From assembly GCA_022827225.1 (NCBI GenBank), contig JAJDTJ010000035.1:1-64000 (forward strand): a stretch of 64,000 nucleotides of DNA, in the 5' to 3' direction. Shown one piece after another: positions 47,612 through 57,050 of this stretch. The notes beneath the pieces were generated by a model. The model did no database searches, was not told the origin of the DNA, and saw nothing but the letters and a program-made list of their open reading frames with translations. Each line of letters begins with the position of its first letter. Position 1 is the stretch's first letter. The DNA is from Candidatus Poribacteria bacterium (GTDB lineage: Bacteria; Poribacteria; WGA-4E; WGA-3G). Both the position numbers and the translations under genes were made by a program.

Positions 47612-49518
47612 GGACGAAAAATCACTAAAGTGTCATCGTCTGTCTTAACGTTTCCATCTACGATTATATCCGTAAGGTTTCCTTGCGAAGTCCATCCGAT
47701 CAAATACGGTGGCAGGCTTGCATCCGCCTCTTTCTCCAGATGTCGTAACACATACTCCTGCCGTAGAATTCGGGCAAACCATTTCCGCTTACCGCTGAGT
47801 TCTTTATACGGATCCGGGGGTATCTGCGGTGTTATTTGCAGTTGAAGTGCTGCCGTTGAAAGTTCGGGTTCGGCATCAAGGGCAACGTCTCCTAAGTAGG
47901 TCATCTCTCTGCCTGTAACATACCACGCATTTTCGAGGGGATACAGGAGTTCGGAGACATCCAAAAATACTTCTTTCACATACGTCGTAGGCTGCCACGG
48001 GTCCACGAGCAGCTCGCGGAGTTGAACCTGCGAATCTTGAAAGAGTGTTCCAATCTTTTGGCGACGTTCAAGGCGTGAGTCCTCGACTTCCTGATGACGA
48101 ATAAAACTCATTTGTGTATAACCGATAGATGTTTTAGCACGTGTAGCAGCTCTGACGGAGACATAACTTAATAAGTGCGCGCGCTGCCGCTCCGGATAAA
48201 CTGATAAAATTGACAACCGATCTGCTGTAACGCTGTTCGGCAACACAACTCGGACGGCTGCAATTGTACTTACCGACAGTAGAACCAACACACATCCGCC
48301 TATCCAATAGGTGCATACCTTCTGTTTTGACTTCCCAAAATAGAACAGTAAACCACCAAAACTGAGTAGGTATATAGGCAAGATAATAAACAACAGTTTT
48401 ATGAGTGGCACTCCGATCAGACCGGTTTTAACAGAGGTTGATCGGAATTCCTCATGAATTTTTTCTTCGTGTTCCAGTGCAAGCGCATACTGATCTACAA
48501 AATGCCGTGCTGATTTCCCGTAGCTACTCAGTAACCCGTGCCAAAATGTTTCGCCTACCTGCTGCTCCGAAAATGGTGGGGCATTGTAATCAAACGCGAG
48601 GCTGATAATCTGTCCATCTCCAAATTTCCGTTTCGCAACGTAGATCTGTTCTTTTGTGCCAACTAGCATTTGGCATCCAACTTTTGGAACAAATTGGATA
48701 CGTTCAAAAATCGTGCTGTTATTATCCTGTCCTTGAAAACCGAATTGTTCGCGCACGGTGTCTGGAAGTCTGTCCGTTTTCTGTAGACTTTTCAATTCAA
48801 CTGGCAGAAAAGGTTCTACGAAACTGCCTTGTAGGGTGCTAAAGTTGTTACCTCCCGACAGAATGAGTGTACCGCCGCGCTGCACCCAATCCAGTAATGC
48901 CGTCTGCTGTGCTTTGGAGATACGTCTTTCTGTCAAGGTGCGGATTACTAGCACATCAACTGCACCGTAGCCTATCCAGGCGCGTGGCAGTAAGGTCGAA
49001 TTCTGTAGGTATTCGACATATACCTGCCCGCCATCGGAACCGGCTAACTGTTGTTTGTCAATGAAGCGTTTGAACTTATCACCGCTCTGCGCTAACACCA
49101 GTACGAAATAGTCTTTACGTGAAAGAGGTGGCGGTAACGGAAACTCCTGTATCACGCTCGGCTGCGTATTCCCCAACGCTATACTTTTTGAGGGTGTTGT
49201 CGGTACAAGTTGAACGACGAGTTGTACCGCATTTTTGGGGCAGTAGATATAGAATTTTTTCTCTGCTTCCGCAGTGGTATGGAGACGCAGCTCGGCGGCG
49301 TACCGCTCCATAGGTGTGTCGGAAGAAAAACTTCGGACCTCAACTACCAAGTCCCCGATAAACGGTGTCGGTTGATTCTGACTTTGAACGGTGATACGTA
49401 AAGGTGCCCACGTGCCTGTTTTGTAACGACCATTGAATCCGAAATTCACATCTGCAGCTTCCGCTGCACCGAAAGCAACGGATACTAAAAAAAGTGATAG
49501 GAGAAGCACTGTTTTCAT
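47593..49518 (-). CDS. Large exported membrane protein with GATase-like domain, unknown function
   Basis: 641 residues. Signal peptide ends AAEAAD near residue 23. Residues about 24-120 look like a beta-rich domain. Residues about 160-330 resemble a glutamine-amidotransferase-like fold used by membrane-bound DUF proteins (VLVIRTLTERRISKAQQTAL, LLDWVQRGGTLILSGGNN). Two membrane helices follow near 365-388 and 398-418, then a long C-terminal domain. Upstream of the ATG the sequence consists of TTATAAC heptamers and no Shine-Dalgarno site is visible. It could work with the nearby ABC ATPase, but this is only position-based. Confidence 0.6.
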   Translation of the reverse strand: MKTVLLLSLFLVSVAFGAAEAADVNFGFNGRYKTGTWAPLRITVQSQNQPTPFIGDLVVEVRSFSSDTPMERYAAELRLHTTAEAEKKFYIYCPKNAVQLVVQLVPTTPSKSIALGNTQPSVIQEFPLPPPLSRKDYFVLVLAQSGDKFKRFIDKQQLAGSDGGQVYVEYLQNSTLLPRAWIGYGAVDVLVIRTLTERRISKAQQTALLDWVQRGGTLILSGGNNFSTLQGSFVEPFLPVELKSLQKTDRLPDTVREQFGFQGQDNNSTIFERIQFVPKVGCQMLVGTKEQIYVAKRKFGDGQIISLAFDYNAPPFSEQQVGETFWHGLLSSYGKSARHFVDQYALALEHEEKIHEEFRSTSVKTGLIGVPLIKLLFIILPIYLLSFGGLLFYFGKSKQKVCTYWIGGCVLVLLSVSTIAAVRVVLPNSVTADRLSILSVYPERQRAHLLSYVSVRAATRAKTSIGYTQMSFIRHQEVEDSRLERRQKIGTLFQDSQVQLRELLVDPWQPTTYVKEVFLDVSELLYPLENAWYVTGREMTYLGDVALDAEPELSTAALQLQITPQIPPDPYKELSGKRKWFARILRQEYVLRHLEKEADASLPPYLIGWTSQGNLTDIIVDGNVKTDDDTLVIFRPKGYKW

Positions 49519-49625
49519 TTAGTGGTTATAAGTTATAAGTTATAAGTTATAAGTTAAGAGGGGTTTTAGCTGAATCAGAACCTTCTTTAACTAACAACCG
49601 AGAACTACCGACTAACAACTATTCC
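49519..49625. repeat. Heptamer-repeat intergenic element, copy D
   Basis: Starting directly next to the start codon at 49518: GGTTATAAGTTATAAGTTAT and further units of ATAAGTT to GTTAAGAGG, then about 25 bases, then CTTCTTTAACTAACAACC and related degenerate units. Confidence 0.65.
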
Positions 49626-49643
49626 TCTGGTATAATATTGCCG

Positions 49644-50492
49644 TTACGAGATAAGACGTGCTGGGTTATGGACGAGTTGTGTCTCCACTGCGTTCTCAAA
49701 AGCGTGTGTGCTAAAAACACCGTTTCCTAACATAATCATTGACGCAACCCCACCTTCTGCTTCAATGTGTGCAATTGTATCTATCACCCGTGCATCACTA
49801 AGTAACCCGCTCTCCACCGAAAACTGTTTTGAGACGGCACAACAAGCGTTGAAAAGGTTATCACTCGATTTCGCAGCGGTAAGTGTTTTCAAGACGTTCA
49901 ATGCCACGTCCGCGGCGCGGTTAATACGCATCGTCTGCTCCGTATTTCCGAGCACCTCGCTTGTTTGAATCGGTCCGAAGTAGCGGTAATAGATAGGCTG
50001 TTTGGCAATCGGTAGCCTGTCGGCAGTTAAAGGGGACCCCTCTTGCAACTTGACGAGGCAACCCCCGTGGTATTGTGAGCAGACATCGCCTAACCCTGTC
50101 CGGTTTTCAACTTCTGCAACGTGCGCTATCATTGCAAGTGTTTCGTTGTCTTTGTGTGACGACAAAAGTTCATTGAGCGCATAGGCTGTCGCGAGCGATG
50201 CAGCACCGCTGAGTCCGAAACCACAACCGAGCGGCAATGGAGAGGTAAGCTCTACCTTTACGCCTACAATACCGCTATTTTGGGTGAGGCGATTGACAAC
50301 AGCACCGACCGTCGGAAAGTTGATATGCTCTCCATTAAACACTACCTCTGTCTCATGATACGCAGAGACGATAGCCTCTACACCTTCTTTAACGGTGAAC
50401 CCCATACCCAGGGAGTGCATACGCGCCGGATCGGAGTGCGGAATAACCTTGAAAACACACGAGATGTTGCCAGGAGCAAATGCTCTCGCCAT
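49644..50492 (-). CDS. GHMP kinase resembling archaeal pantoate kinase
   Basis: 282 residues. Start 50492 follows AAAGGAAAG and gives MARAFAPGNISCVF, the same kind of start as archaeal pantoate kinases. The ATP loop is PLPLGCGFGLSGAASLATA near 90-110, and EVENRTGLGDVCSQYHGGC follows, another pantoate-kinase hallmark. The late motif SMIMLGNGVFS is the third GHMP motif. Archaeal enzymes phosphorylate pantoate in coenzyme A synthesis in place of the bacterial PanC/CoaA order. No phosphopantothenate synthetase is in the window. An isoprenoid or other GHMP substrate cannot be excluded. Confidence 0.72.
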   Translation of the reverse strand: MARAFAPGNISCVFKVIPHSDPARMHSLGMGFTVKEGVEAIVSAYHETEVVFNGEHINFPTVGAVVNRLTQNSGIVGVKVELTSPLPLGCGFGLSGAASLATAYALNELLSSHKDNETLAMIAHVAEVENRTGLGDVCSQYHGGCLVKLQEGSPLTADRLPIAKQPIYYRYFGPIQTSEVLGNTEQTMRINRAADVALNVLKTLTAAKSSDNLFNACCAVSKQFSVESGLLSDARVIDTIAHIEAEGGVASMIMLGNGVFSTHAFENAVETQLVHNPARLIS

Positions 50493-50611
50493 TTCTTTCC
50501 TTTCAACAATAACCATCCGGAGTCTGTAAAAAGTTAGCAAGTCGCATAAAGTCTAAGAAAATAAAACACTTAAAGCTAAAAACAGGACTTCCAAGTGAGT
50601 CTGAGATAGGA

Positions 50612-51193
50612 TCAGCGGATATCTGTAAATTTCACCCGTCTATAGATATACTCCAAAGGAAGTTCGCAGCGAATTGAATCCAGAGGCAGTACATCCGCAA
50701 GTTCCTGAAATTCGAGTGCTTTCCACTGCGTTCCTAAGCGAAAATGACGTTCAACGTTTACCCTATCTTGTGAGACAAGGATGTATTCTTGCAAGGACGT
50801 GATCTGCTTATAAGCCTCGAATTTTTCTCCCTTGTCATAAGTTGCAGTTGAGCGGGAAAGCACCTCTACGACAACAGTTGCGTTGAGGAGTGTGTCGAAC
50901 ACATCATCTTCAAAACGGGGTTCATCACAAACGACAGCAACATCCGGATAGAAGTAAGATGTTATGGGTCTCGCCTTCACACGCATCTTGCCGGTAAAGG
51001 TAATGCACTCCCGCTCTATCAATTGGTTGTAAAGTCCATTAAATATATTGCCTGTGATAAGATTATGCGCGAGGCTTGCCCCGGACATCGCGAGTATCTG
51101 TCCGCTGAGATATTCATTTTTGAAGGGTGCTTTGCGTTCCCAAGCGAGGTATTCCTCAGGTGTCAGTTGGGTTTGCACAGCAATAGCCGTCAT
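50612..51193 (-). CDS. Uma2 family (DUF820) putative endonuclease
   Basis: 193 residues, clearly similar to the copy at 15111 (LTPEEYLAWERKAPFKNEYL; SYFYPDVAVVCDEPRFEDD; VVEVLSRSTATYDKGEKF). The conserved acidic and lysine residues of the proposed nuclease core are retained. It stands alone among unrelated genes, and AGGGAGAA precedes the ATG. Confidence 0.85.
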   Translation of the reverse strand: MTAIAVQTQLTPEEYLAWERKAPFKNEYLSGQILAMSGASLAHNLITGNIFNGLYNQLIERECITFTGKMRVKARPITSYFYPDVAVVCDEPRFEDDVFDTLLNATVVVEVLSRSTATYDKGEKFEAYKQITSLQEYILVSQDRVNVERHFRLGTQWKALEFQELADVLPLDSIRCELPLEYIYRRVKFTDIR

Positions 51194-51355
51194 GGTATTC
51201 TCCCTTAACGGACAGAAAATCTATGTCATTGAGGTTTCAGTTGCTTGTTGCATAGCATACACGAAGTCTGTTCTGATGTCAACGTAGAAAATTGGAAACG
51301 GAATAACTTGGAAGAACGCAAAATCAATTTCCTAAGCATTCCCTCAAGGTGTTGC

Positions 51356-52870
51356 CTATCTTGGATTGAAGGCATCTTCTCCATACATTCCATCTCCAAT
51401 TTTTGCCTTTTGTCCTCTGCCGGTAACTGCACATCTTGTGCCATCCAATCGTGGGTCTACGTACCGTTCAAACCACGCCCCCATCTGTCGCCGCATATCG
51501 CTTATCAATGCTTTCTGCGATTTGTCGTCTATTAGATTTTTCCGTTCTCTTGGGTCTTTCGCTAAGTCGTACAACTCATGGGGTCCGTAAGGATAGCGGT
51601 GAACATATTTCCACTCTTGCGTTCGGATCATACGGACAGGACCGTATTCATCAAATACAACGACCTCATCTTGCGCATCGTTTGTTTTTCTTGTAAGTGC
51701 TGGGACAAAACTCCTGCCAGGTGACATATCGTCATTCGGATCCGGTAAACCGAGGTAATCGAGCAGTGTCGGCATGAAATCGTATTGACTCACCATCGCT
51801 TCGCTGACGCGTCCCTCTGGTATCTTACCGGGGTGGCTCATGATAAAAGGCACTTTAACCGAATTCTCATACATATTCAGTGGGAATGTGCCGTTGCCTT
51901 TGTGCCAAAATCCGTGATGCCCACACGAATATCCATTATCGCTACTGAAAACGATGAGCGTATTTTCGCGGATCCCTAACTCAGAAAGTCGTTCTAAAAT
52001 CCTACCAACGTTTAGATCAAGCGCCGTTATGGCAGCGAAATAACCTTTTAACGACTCGCGATTGCCCATGTGAGGGTGTGTACCTCGGCCCGCCCACGGG
52101 TGCAATGCCTCCTGCGGACACGTCTTGAATGGGCAATCATCATAAGAATCTACAATGTCTTGCGGATGCCCATTAAACGGGGTATGTGGTGCGTTATAAT
52201 TGACGCTGAGATAAAACGGACCTTTGCTATTCGCTGAAATGAAATCTAATGCGTCATCAGTAATGACATCTGTAAGGTAACCGGGTTGTATCTCTACTTG
52301 TCCATCTCTGATCATGTTGGCGTTGTTGTATTTGCTTCCACCTAAAGGCATAGCGAACCAGTGACTAAACCCGTGTTGTGGTGTTAGACTATCGCCGAGA
52401 TGCCATTTACCACTTAACCCGACAGTGTAGCCATTGTCAGCGAGGACATCGGTATAGCAGGTCAAACCTTCAAGATAACGTTCTGCATTGGGTGGCATGC
52501 TGCCGTCCCGGCAAAAATCATGAACGCCGTGGGCAGAAGGGATGCGTCCGGTCATCAGGCTTGCACGCGCCGGTGAACAGACGGGAGTGGTGCAGAAAAA
52601 ATTGGGAAAACGTGTCCCCTCTGAAGCAAGTTGGTCAACAAAAGGTGTGCGGACTTCATCATTACCGCAACAACCCGCAGCCCAGGGGCCTTGGTCATCC
52701 GTGAGAATAAAAATGACATTGGGTCGGTTTTGCATTTGATTTCCTCCTGTTTTTTCTGCACCGATAAAGATCGCTGGCGTAACTGCTGCAGCAACAGTAC
52801 CGGTACCTACGTCCTTAAAAAAACGCCGGCGCGAAATATTCGGACTCCGGTTTTTCGCCTGATCCAACAT
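51356..52870 (-). CDS. Exported sulfatase with Tat signal
   Basis: 504 residues from ATG 52870 (GGAGGG upstream). NISRRRFFKDVGTGTVAAAV is a twin-arginine signal. The sulfatase core begins NRPNVIFILTDDQGPWAAGC; formylglycine motif CSPAR; late VFSSDNGYSCGHHGFWHKGN. It is a close paralogue of the next gene, which lacks the export signal. The Tat route means the enzyme is exported folded and already matured. Confidence 0.92.
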   Translation of the reverse strand: MLDQAKNRSPNISRRRFFKDVGTGTVAAAVTPAIFIGAEKTGGNQMQNRPNVIFILTDDQGPWAAGCCGNDEVRTPFVDQLASEGTRFPNFFCTTPVCSPARASLMTGRIPSAHGVHDFCRDGSMPPNAERYLEGLTCYTDVLADNGYTVGLSGKWHLGDSLTPQHGFSHWFAMPLGGSKYNNANMIRDGQVEIQPGYLTDVITDDALDFISANSKGPFYLSVNYNAPHTPFNGHPQDIVDSYDDCPFKTCPQEALHPWAGRGTHPHMGNRESLKGYFAAITALDLNVGRILERLSELGIRENTLIVFSSDNGYSCGHHGFWHKGNGTFPLNMYENSVKVPFIMSHPGKIPEGRVSEAMVSQYDFMPTLLDYLGLPDPNDDMSPGRSFVPALTRKTNDAQDEVVVFDEYGPVRMIRTQEWKYVHRYPYGPHELYDLAKDPRERKNLIDDKSQKALISDMRRQMGAWFERYVDPRLDGTRCAVTGRGQKAKIGDGMYGEDAFNPR

Positions 52871-52954
52871 GCATCCCTCCATTTGATGTTACTAAATTGA
52901 CGCTAAATGCGCGAACAGCATTCAGCATATCTGATTCAGATGAAGATATGTTGC

Positions 52955-54358
52955 CTATACATTCCGTCGAGGAGAAGCATATCTTGGATGGAAGGAATCT
53001 TCGCCATAATTACCGTCTCCTATTTTTGCCGCTTGTCCGCCGCCAGTGACCGAGCATCTGGAACCATCTAACCCTGGCACCACATATCGCTCAAACCAGG
53101 CACCCATCTGTTGCCGCATATCGCTGATGAGTGCGTTATGCTCCTTTTCATCTATCAGATTTTTCCGTTCGCCCGGGTCCTTCACAAGGTCATACAACTC
53201 ATGCGGACCGTATGGATACCTATGCACATATTTCCACTCCTGCGTCCGAATCATACGGACAGGACCGTATTCATCGTAAATAACGATCTCATCTTTCGCA
53301 TCGTTTGTCTCACCAGAAAGTACCGGAACGAAACTCCTACCCGGCGACATGTCGTCATTCGGATCCGGTAGACCGAGATAGTCAAGCAGTGTCGGCATGA
53401 AGTCGTATTGGCTTACCATCGCCTCGCTAACGCGCCCTTCTGGGATACTACCGGGTTGACTGACGATGAAGGGAACTTTGACAGAGTTTTCATACATGTT
53501 CAATGGGAAGGTGCCGTTGCCTTTATGCCAAAATCCGTGATGTCCACACGAGTACCCGTTGTCGCTACTGAAAACCACGAGCGTATTCTCACGGATGCCT
53601 AACGCCGAAAGCCGATCCAGAATTCGCCCGACATTTAAATCGAGTGCTGTTATCGCTGCGAAATAGCCTTTCAACGATTCGCGGTTACCCATGTGCGCCG
53701 CTGCACCCTGAATAGCCCACGGATGCAGTGCCTCTTGTGGACACGTCTTGAACGGACAATCGTCATAAGAGTCAACGATGTCCTGCGGGTGTCCTGTAAA
53801 CGGTGTGTGTGGGGCGTTGTAGTTAACGCTGAGATAGAACGGTCCCTCTTTGTTCGCTGAGATGAAGTTCAATGCGTCATCGGTGATGACATCCGTGAGG
53901 TAGCCGGGTTGCATCTCTACCTGACCATCTCGGATCATATCAGCATCGTTATACTTACTTCCTCCGGTAAGCAGAGCAAACCAATGACTAAAACCGTGTT
54001 GCGGTGTCAAGCTATCACCGAGGTGCCATTTACCACTAAGCCCGACAGTATAGTTATTGTCGGCTAAGACATCCGTGTAACACGTCAAACCTTCGAGGTA
54101 TCGAGCAGGATTCGGTGGCATGTTTCCATCTCGGATCCAGTCGTGTACGCCGTGCGCTGACGGGATACGCCCCGTCATGAGGCTCGCACGTGCCGGTGAA
54201 CAGACAGGACTTGTACAGAAGAAATTCGGGAAACGGGTGCCTTCTGATGCCAACTGGTCAAGATACGGTGTCCGTACCTCATCGTTACCGCAGCAACCTG
54301 CAGCCCACGGTCCCTGATCGTCCGTTAAAATAAAGATGACATTGGGTCTGTTTTCCAT
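52955..54358 (-). CDS. Sulfatase, cytoplasmic-type paralogue of 51356
   Basis: 467 residues. MENRPNVIFILTDDQGPW begins at the sulfatase core with no signal. CSPAR is the formylglycine site, and nearly every later block matches the previous gene (WFALLTGGSKYNDADMIRDG; NVGRILDRLSALGIRENTL; GPVRMIRTQEWKYVHRYPYG). The two genes are a tandem duplication. Different targeting suggests use of one substrate or two related ones in two compartments. Confidence 0.93.
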   Translation of the reverse strand: MENRPNVIFILTDDQGPWAAGCCGNDEVRTPYLDQLASEGTRFPNFFCTSPVCSPARASLMTGRIPSAHGVHDWIRDGNMPPNPARYLEGLTCYTDVLADNNYTVGLSGKWHLGDSLTPQHGFSHWFALLTGGSKYNDADMIRDGQVEMQPGYLTDVITDDALNFISANKEGPFYLSVNYNAPHTPFTGHPQDIVDSYDDCPFKTCPQEALHPWAIQGAAAHMGNRESLKGYFAAITALDLNVGRILDRLSALGIRENTLVVFSSDNGYSCGHHGFWHKGNGTFPLNMYENSVKVPFIVSQPGSIPEGRVSEAMVSQYDFMPTLLDYLGLPDPNDDMSPGRSFVPVLSGETNDAKDEIVIYDEYGPVRMIRTQEWKYVHRYPYGPHELYDLVKDPGERKNLIDEKEHNALISDMRQQMGAWFERYVVPGLDGSRCSVTGGGQAAKIGDGNYGEDSFHPRYASPRRNV

Positions 54359-54426
54359 ATTGAATCCTCCATTCCATCGGTGAAGTTCGTATGATAGACT
54401 ATATTTCTTTTCTTATATTTGCTCAC

Positions 54427-54564
54427 TTATTGGATCGCTGCTTTTTGCAATTCTTCAAGGAGACGCACTATATCGCGATAGCATTTATCAAACGAATCGG
54501 CTTGACGAGCGTGTTCTATATCAAAAAGTGATGCCTCAACAATACATCCAATTCTGACCATCAT
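54427..54564 (-). pseudogene. Shrunken DUF4276-like gene (internal deletion)
   Basis: A 45-residue frame directly downstream of the AAA ATPase gene (19 bases), with AAAGGACG before the ATG. It starts MMVRIGCIVE, the typical beginning of DUF4276 proteins, then continues with ARQADSFDKCYRDIVRLL, which looks like the C-terminal helix of the same family. The middle part, including the TOPRIM-like acidic residues, is missing. This suggests an in-frame internal deletion. Unknown whether the short product is used. Confidence 0.5.
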
Positions 54565-54583
54565 TTACGCGTCCTTTTTTCGG

Positions 54584-55822
54584 TTAGTATTCTTTCTTGT
54601 TGGAATCAAAAAGATCAAGCTGCTTAGTTTTCTCACGGTTAGCCAAAGGTGTCTGATTTGGATCTGGCCGCAATTGATCAACACGTAAAAGTTCACCTAC
54701 TGTAAACAACCGATCGTGCAATACAGACCTTCCTACCTCGTCTACTGGGGCGATCACTGTATTGCCATCATCTGTTTCAACTGCAAGAATTGACTCCACA
54801 TCTATATGTTTGTCCTCAAGCAGATCTGGACTGTGAGTAGTGACGATAACCTGCGTTCTGTGGGCAGCGTCCCGAAGAGCATCAAGCAAGACTCCTGCTG
54901 CTGCCGGATGAAGTGCGATCTCTGGTTCCTCAATTCCTACCAATGACACCCGTCTCTGTTGCTCATTACCCCCCTGAAAGAGTGCTACGAGAATTCCCAA
55001 TGCGCGGAGTGTACCATCAGACATATTATTCGTGAGAAACCGCCCCGGGTATCTGTCCTCCCCGACCTTCTGTCTGAATGCTAATATCTGCTTGGAGCCA
55101 AACGCTTTGACATCGACTTCACGAATATCCGGAACAACTAATGCTAAATACTCCTCAATGTCTGTTTTAACAGCGGGCGAAAGTTGAGTCAGTTGAGCCA
55201 GGATACTGGTTAGGTTGCTGCCATCTTCCATAAGGATGTCCGCAGGATCAAGATCTTTGAAACCTCGAATTTTGTCCAAATTGAAGTTGTAAAATCCCAT
55301 CCGAGAAAATGCGTCATAGACAGAGCGAAATTCGGGCAGCCCAGATGCATTTACCAAGTAGAGCCGATCGGGTGCAACCGCCGGTGCAACTTCCACGCTC
55401 GTGTCGGTTACAGTGCCACTCTCAACACGGAAGTATGCTTCTGACGTTAGGCACGACTTGTTTTGAACGCTACACTCTTCAGTCTGGACCTCGTAACCCC
55501 CCGGTGGACGCTTCCTAATTTGGAAAGCATAGTGCCCCGTAAAACCTTCAGGCAACACAACAAATTCAAGACGAATACTAAAATGATTCGGATGCCCGCG
55601 AGAACGACGACAAACATCATTGATACCCCCACGATCGCGTATCGCATGGCCCAGCGATGAATTCAACGCATCGGCAACGAATCGCAGCGCATCCAGAAAA
55701 TTGCTCTTGCCCGAACCGTTGCGTCCTACAAGAAATGTCAAGGACCCCAACCGCACATCGCATGCAGCAATGCTCTTATAATTCTTTAGAACAACTCTTG
55801 TAATAAACGTTGAATCTTTCAT
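54584..55822 (-). CDS. AAA family ATPase of the RecF/AAA15-21 type
   Basis: 412 residues from ATG 55822 (TTG 12 bases earlier is possible). RVVLKNYKSIAACDVRLGSL leads to Walker A VGRNGSGKS near residue 35; SLVGIEEPEIALHP near 290 is the ABC-like signature/Walker B region; VIVTTHSPDLLED follows. Such ATPases are often paired with DUF4276 or other TOPRIM partners in phage-defence-like operons. Here the partner immediately downstream is reduced to 45 residues. Confidence 0.88.
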   Translation of the reverse strand: MKDSTFITRVVLKNYKSIAACDVRLGSLTFLVGRNGSGKSNFLDALRFVADALNSSLGHAIRDRGGINDVCRRSRGHPNHFSIRLEFVVLPEGFTGHYAFQIRKRPPGGYEVQTEECSVQNKSCLTSEAYFRVESGTVTDTSVEVAPAVAPDRLYLVNASGLPEFRSVYDAFSRMGFYNFNLDKIRGFKDLDPADILMEDGSNLTSILAQLTQLSPAVKTDIEEYLALVVPDIREVDVKAFGSKQILAFRQKVGEDRYPGRFLTNNMSDGTLRALGILVALFQGGNEQQRRVSLVGIEEPEIALHPAAAGVLLDALRDAAHRTQVIVTTHSPDLLEDKHIDVESILAVETDDGNTVIAPVDEVGRSVLHDRLFTVGELLRVDQLRPDPNQTPLANREKTKQLDLFDSNKKEY

Positions 55823-55840
55823 TTCAGTATTCAAACCTTG

Positions 55841-56692
55841 TTACGCTACCGGGAATCCATCACCGACGAGTGGTTCACCGTCTGCAACTTCGATGGTCGG
55901 GACGAGGATATGACCCGACGATTGTGCGTTGTTATAGCGGACACCTTTTGCCATGAAAATCATAACAAATGCTCTACGCTGGCGATCCGTGATGTTTGGC
56001 GGCGTACCGTGCCAGTTGAGGCAGTGATGAAACATACACTCGCCGGCTTTCAACTCCACCGGAACCCCGTGACTGATGTCCAATCCCCGTCTCTCTGTCC
56101 ACGGGTTCGGCGGCGGTTCGCTTCCCTCTTCACTGGCTTTTGCTGATGCCGCGTTGAATGCCGCTCTTGCTTTGACCGAGAACCGTTCATCTTTATGACT
56201 TTTCGGCATGACGTGCATGCACCCGTTCTCGACTGTCGCATCATCCAACGCGAGCCAGCAGCTCACGATGTTCGGTGGACTCAGGGGCCAAAAGAAGAAA
56301 TCGTGATGGAATCCGAAATGTCCGTTATCTTTTGGCGGTTTGGAGATAATCTGATCGTGCCAAAGCCGGACTTCAGGCGTATTAAGTAATGCGCGTGCTG
56401 TCCCTGCAATGAGCGGATTATGGATAGCTGCCTCGTAACTGGATTCACGTTTCCACATATTGACGTACTGATGGATTGCGCGGGGGTGACCACTACCGCG
56501 ATTGAGTTTATCTTCACGCCGATCGTGTCCATACTTGAACTCTGGCGAAGAATCGTCGCCTTCGTTGAGTTCAAGTTCAATAATGGTATCTAAACCTGCA
56601 CGCATGGCTTCAACGCCATCGCTATCCAAGACCTTACCGAATTTGAGATACCCATTCTCCTGAAAAAAATCGATCTGTTCTTGTGTTGCCAT
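55841..56692 (-). CDS. Phytanoyl-CoA dioxygenase family protein
   Basis: 283 residues; GGAAGGG before the chosen ATG. Fe(II)/2-oxoglutarate oxygenase of the PhyH group: the start QEQIDFFQENGYLKFGKVLD, the iron ligands HHDFF (HxD) near residue 125 and the distal HHCLNWHG. PhyH proteins are greatly expanded in Poribacteria. The substrate is unknown. Its stop lies about 19 bases from the start of the AAA gene. Confidence 0.93.
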   Translation of the reverse strand: MATQEQIDFFQENGYLKFGKVLDSDGVEAMRAGLDTIIELELNEGDDSSPEFKYGHDRREDKLNRGSGHPRAIHQYVNMWKRESSYEAAIHNPLIAGTARALLNTPEVRLWHDQIISKPPKDNGHFGFHHDFFFWPLSPPNIVSCWLALDDATVENGCMHVMPKSHKDERFSVKARAAFNAASAKASEEGSEPPPNPWTERRGLDISHGVPVELKAGECMFHHCLNWHGTPPNITDRQRRAFVMIFMAKGVRYNNAQSSGHILVPTIEVADGEPLVGDGFPVA

Positions 56693-56723
56693 TGTACCCT
56701 TCCTTTCCAATACAGGTTTGAAA

Positions 56724-57023
56724 CTACTGATAATTGAAAAATTTTTGAAAAAATGTCTGCATCACACTGTAAATAAAGGATATAAGTTTCCGTATCAAAC
56801 ACAACAAAAGTACCAATAGGTAGTATGTCAGATATAATTGAGCGCCTATTATAATGCCAACGGCAAGAAGTTTTAGTATCAGTCCGAAAAAGTATGTTAT
56901 CGTGTTTTCGTCTATGGAGTCAAGGGGCCAAATGGCAATAAAAACAAACCCGAAGCATGCGATTATCAGTAAGGAAAGACTTGTGAAAAATTTTTTAAAC
57001 GAGAAGGGTTCGTTTTTATCCAT
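56724..57023 (-). CDS. Small two-helix membrane protein, unknown
   Basis: 99 residues with hydrophobic stretches at about 15-32 and 43-75 and a phenylalanine-rich basic C-terminus (MQTFFQKFFNYQ). AGAGG lies ten bases before the ATG. I do not recognise a family. It sits between PhyH and SDR genes on the same strand. Confidence 0.55.
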   Translation of the reverse strand: MDKNEPFSFKKFFTSLSLLIIACFGFVFIAIWPLDSIDENTITYFFGLILKLLAVGIIIGAQLYLTYYLLVLLLCLIRKLISFIYSVMQTFFQKFFNYQ

Positions 57024-57050
57024 TTTTCTATACCTCTGATAAACCCATAT

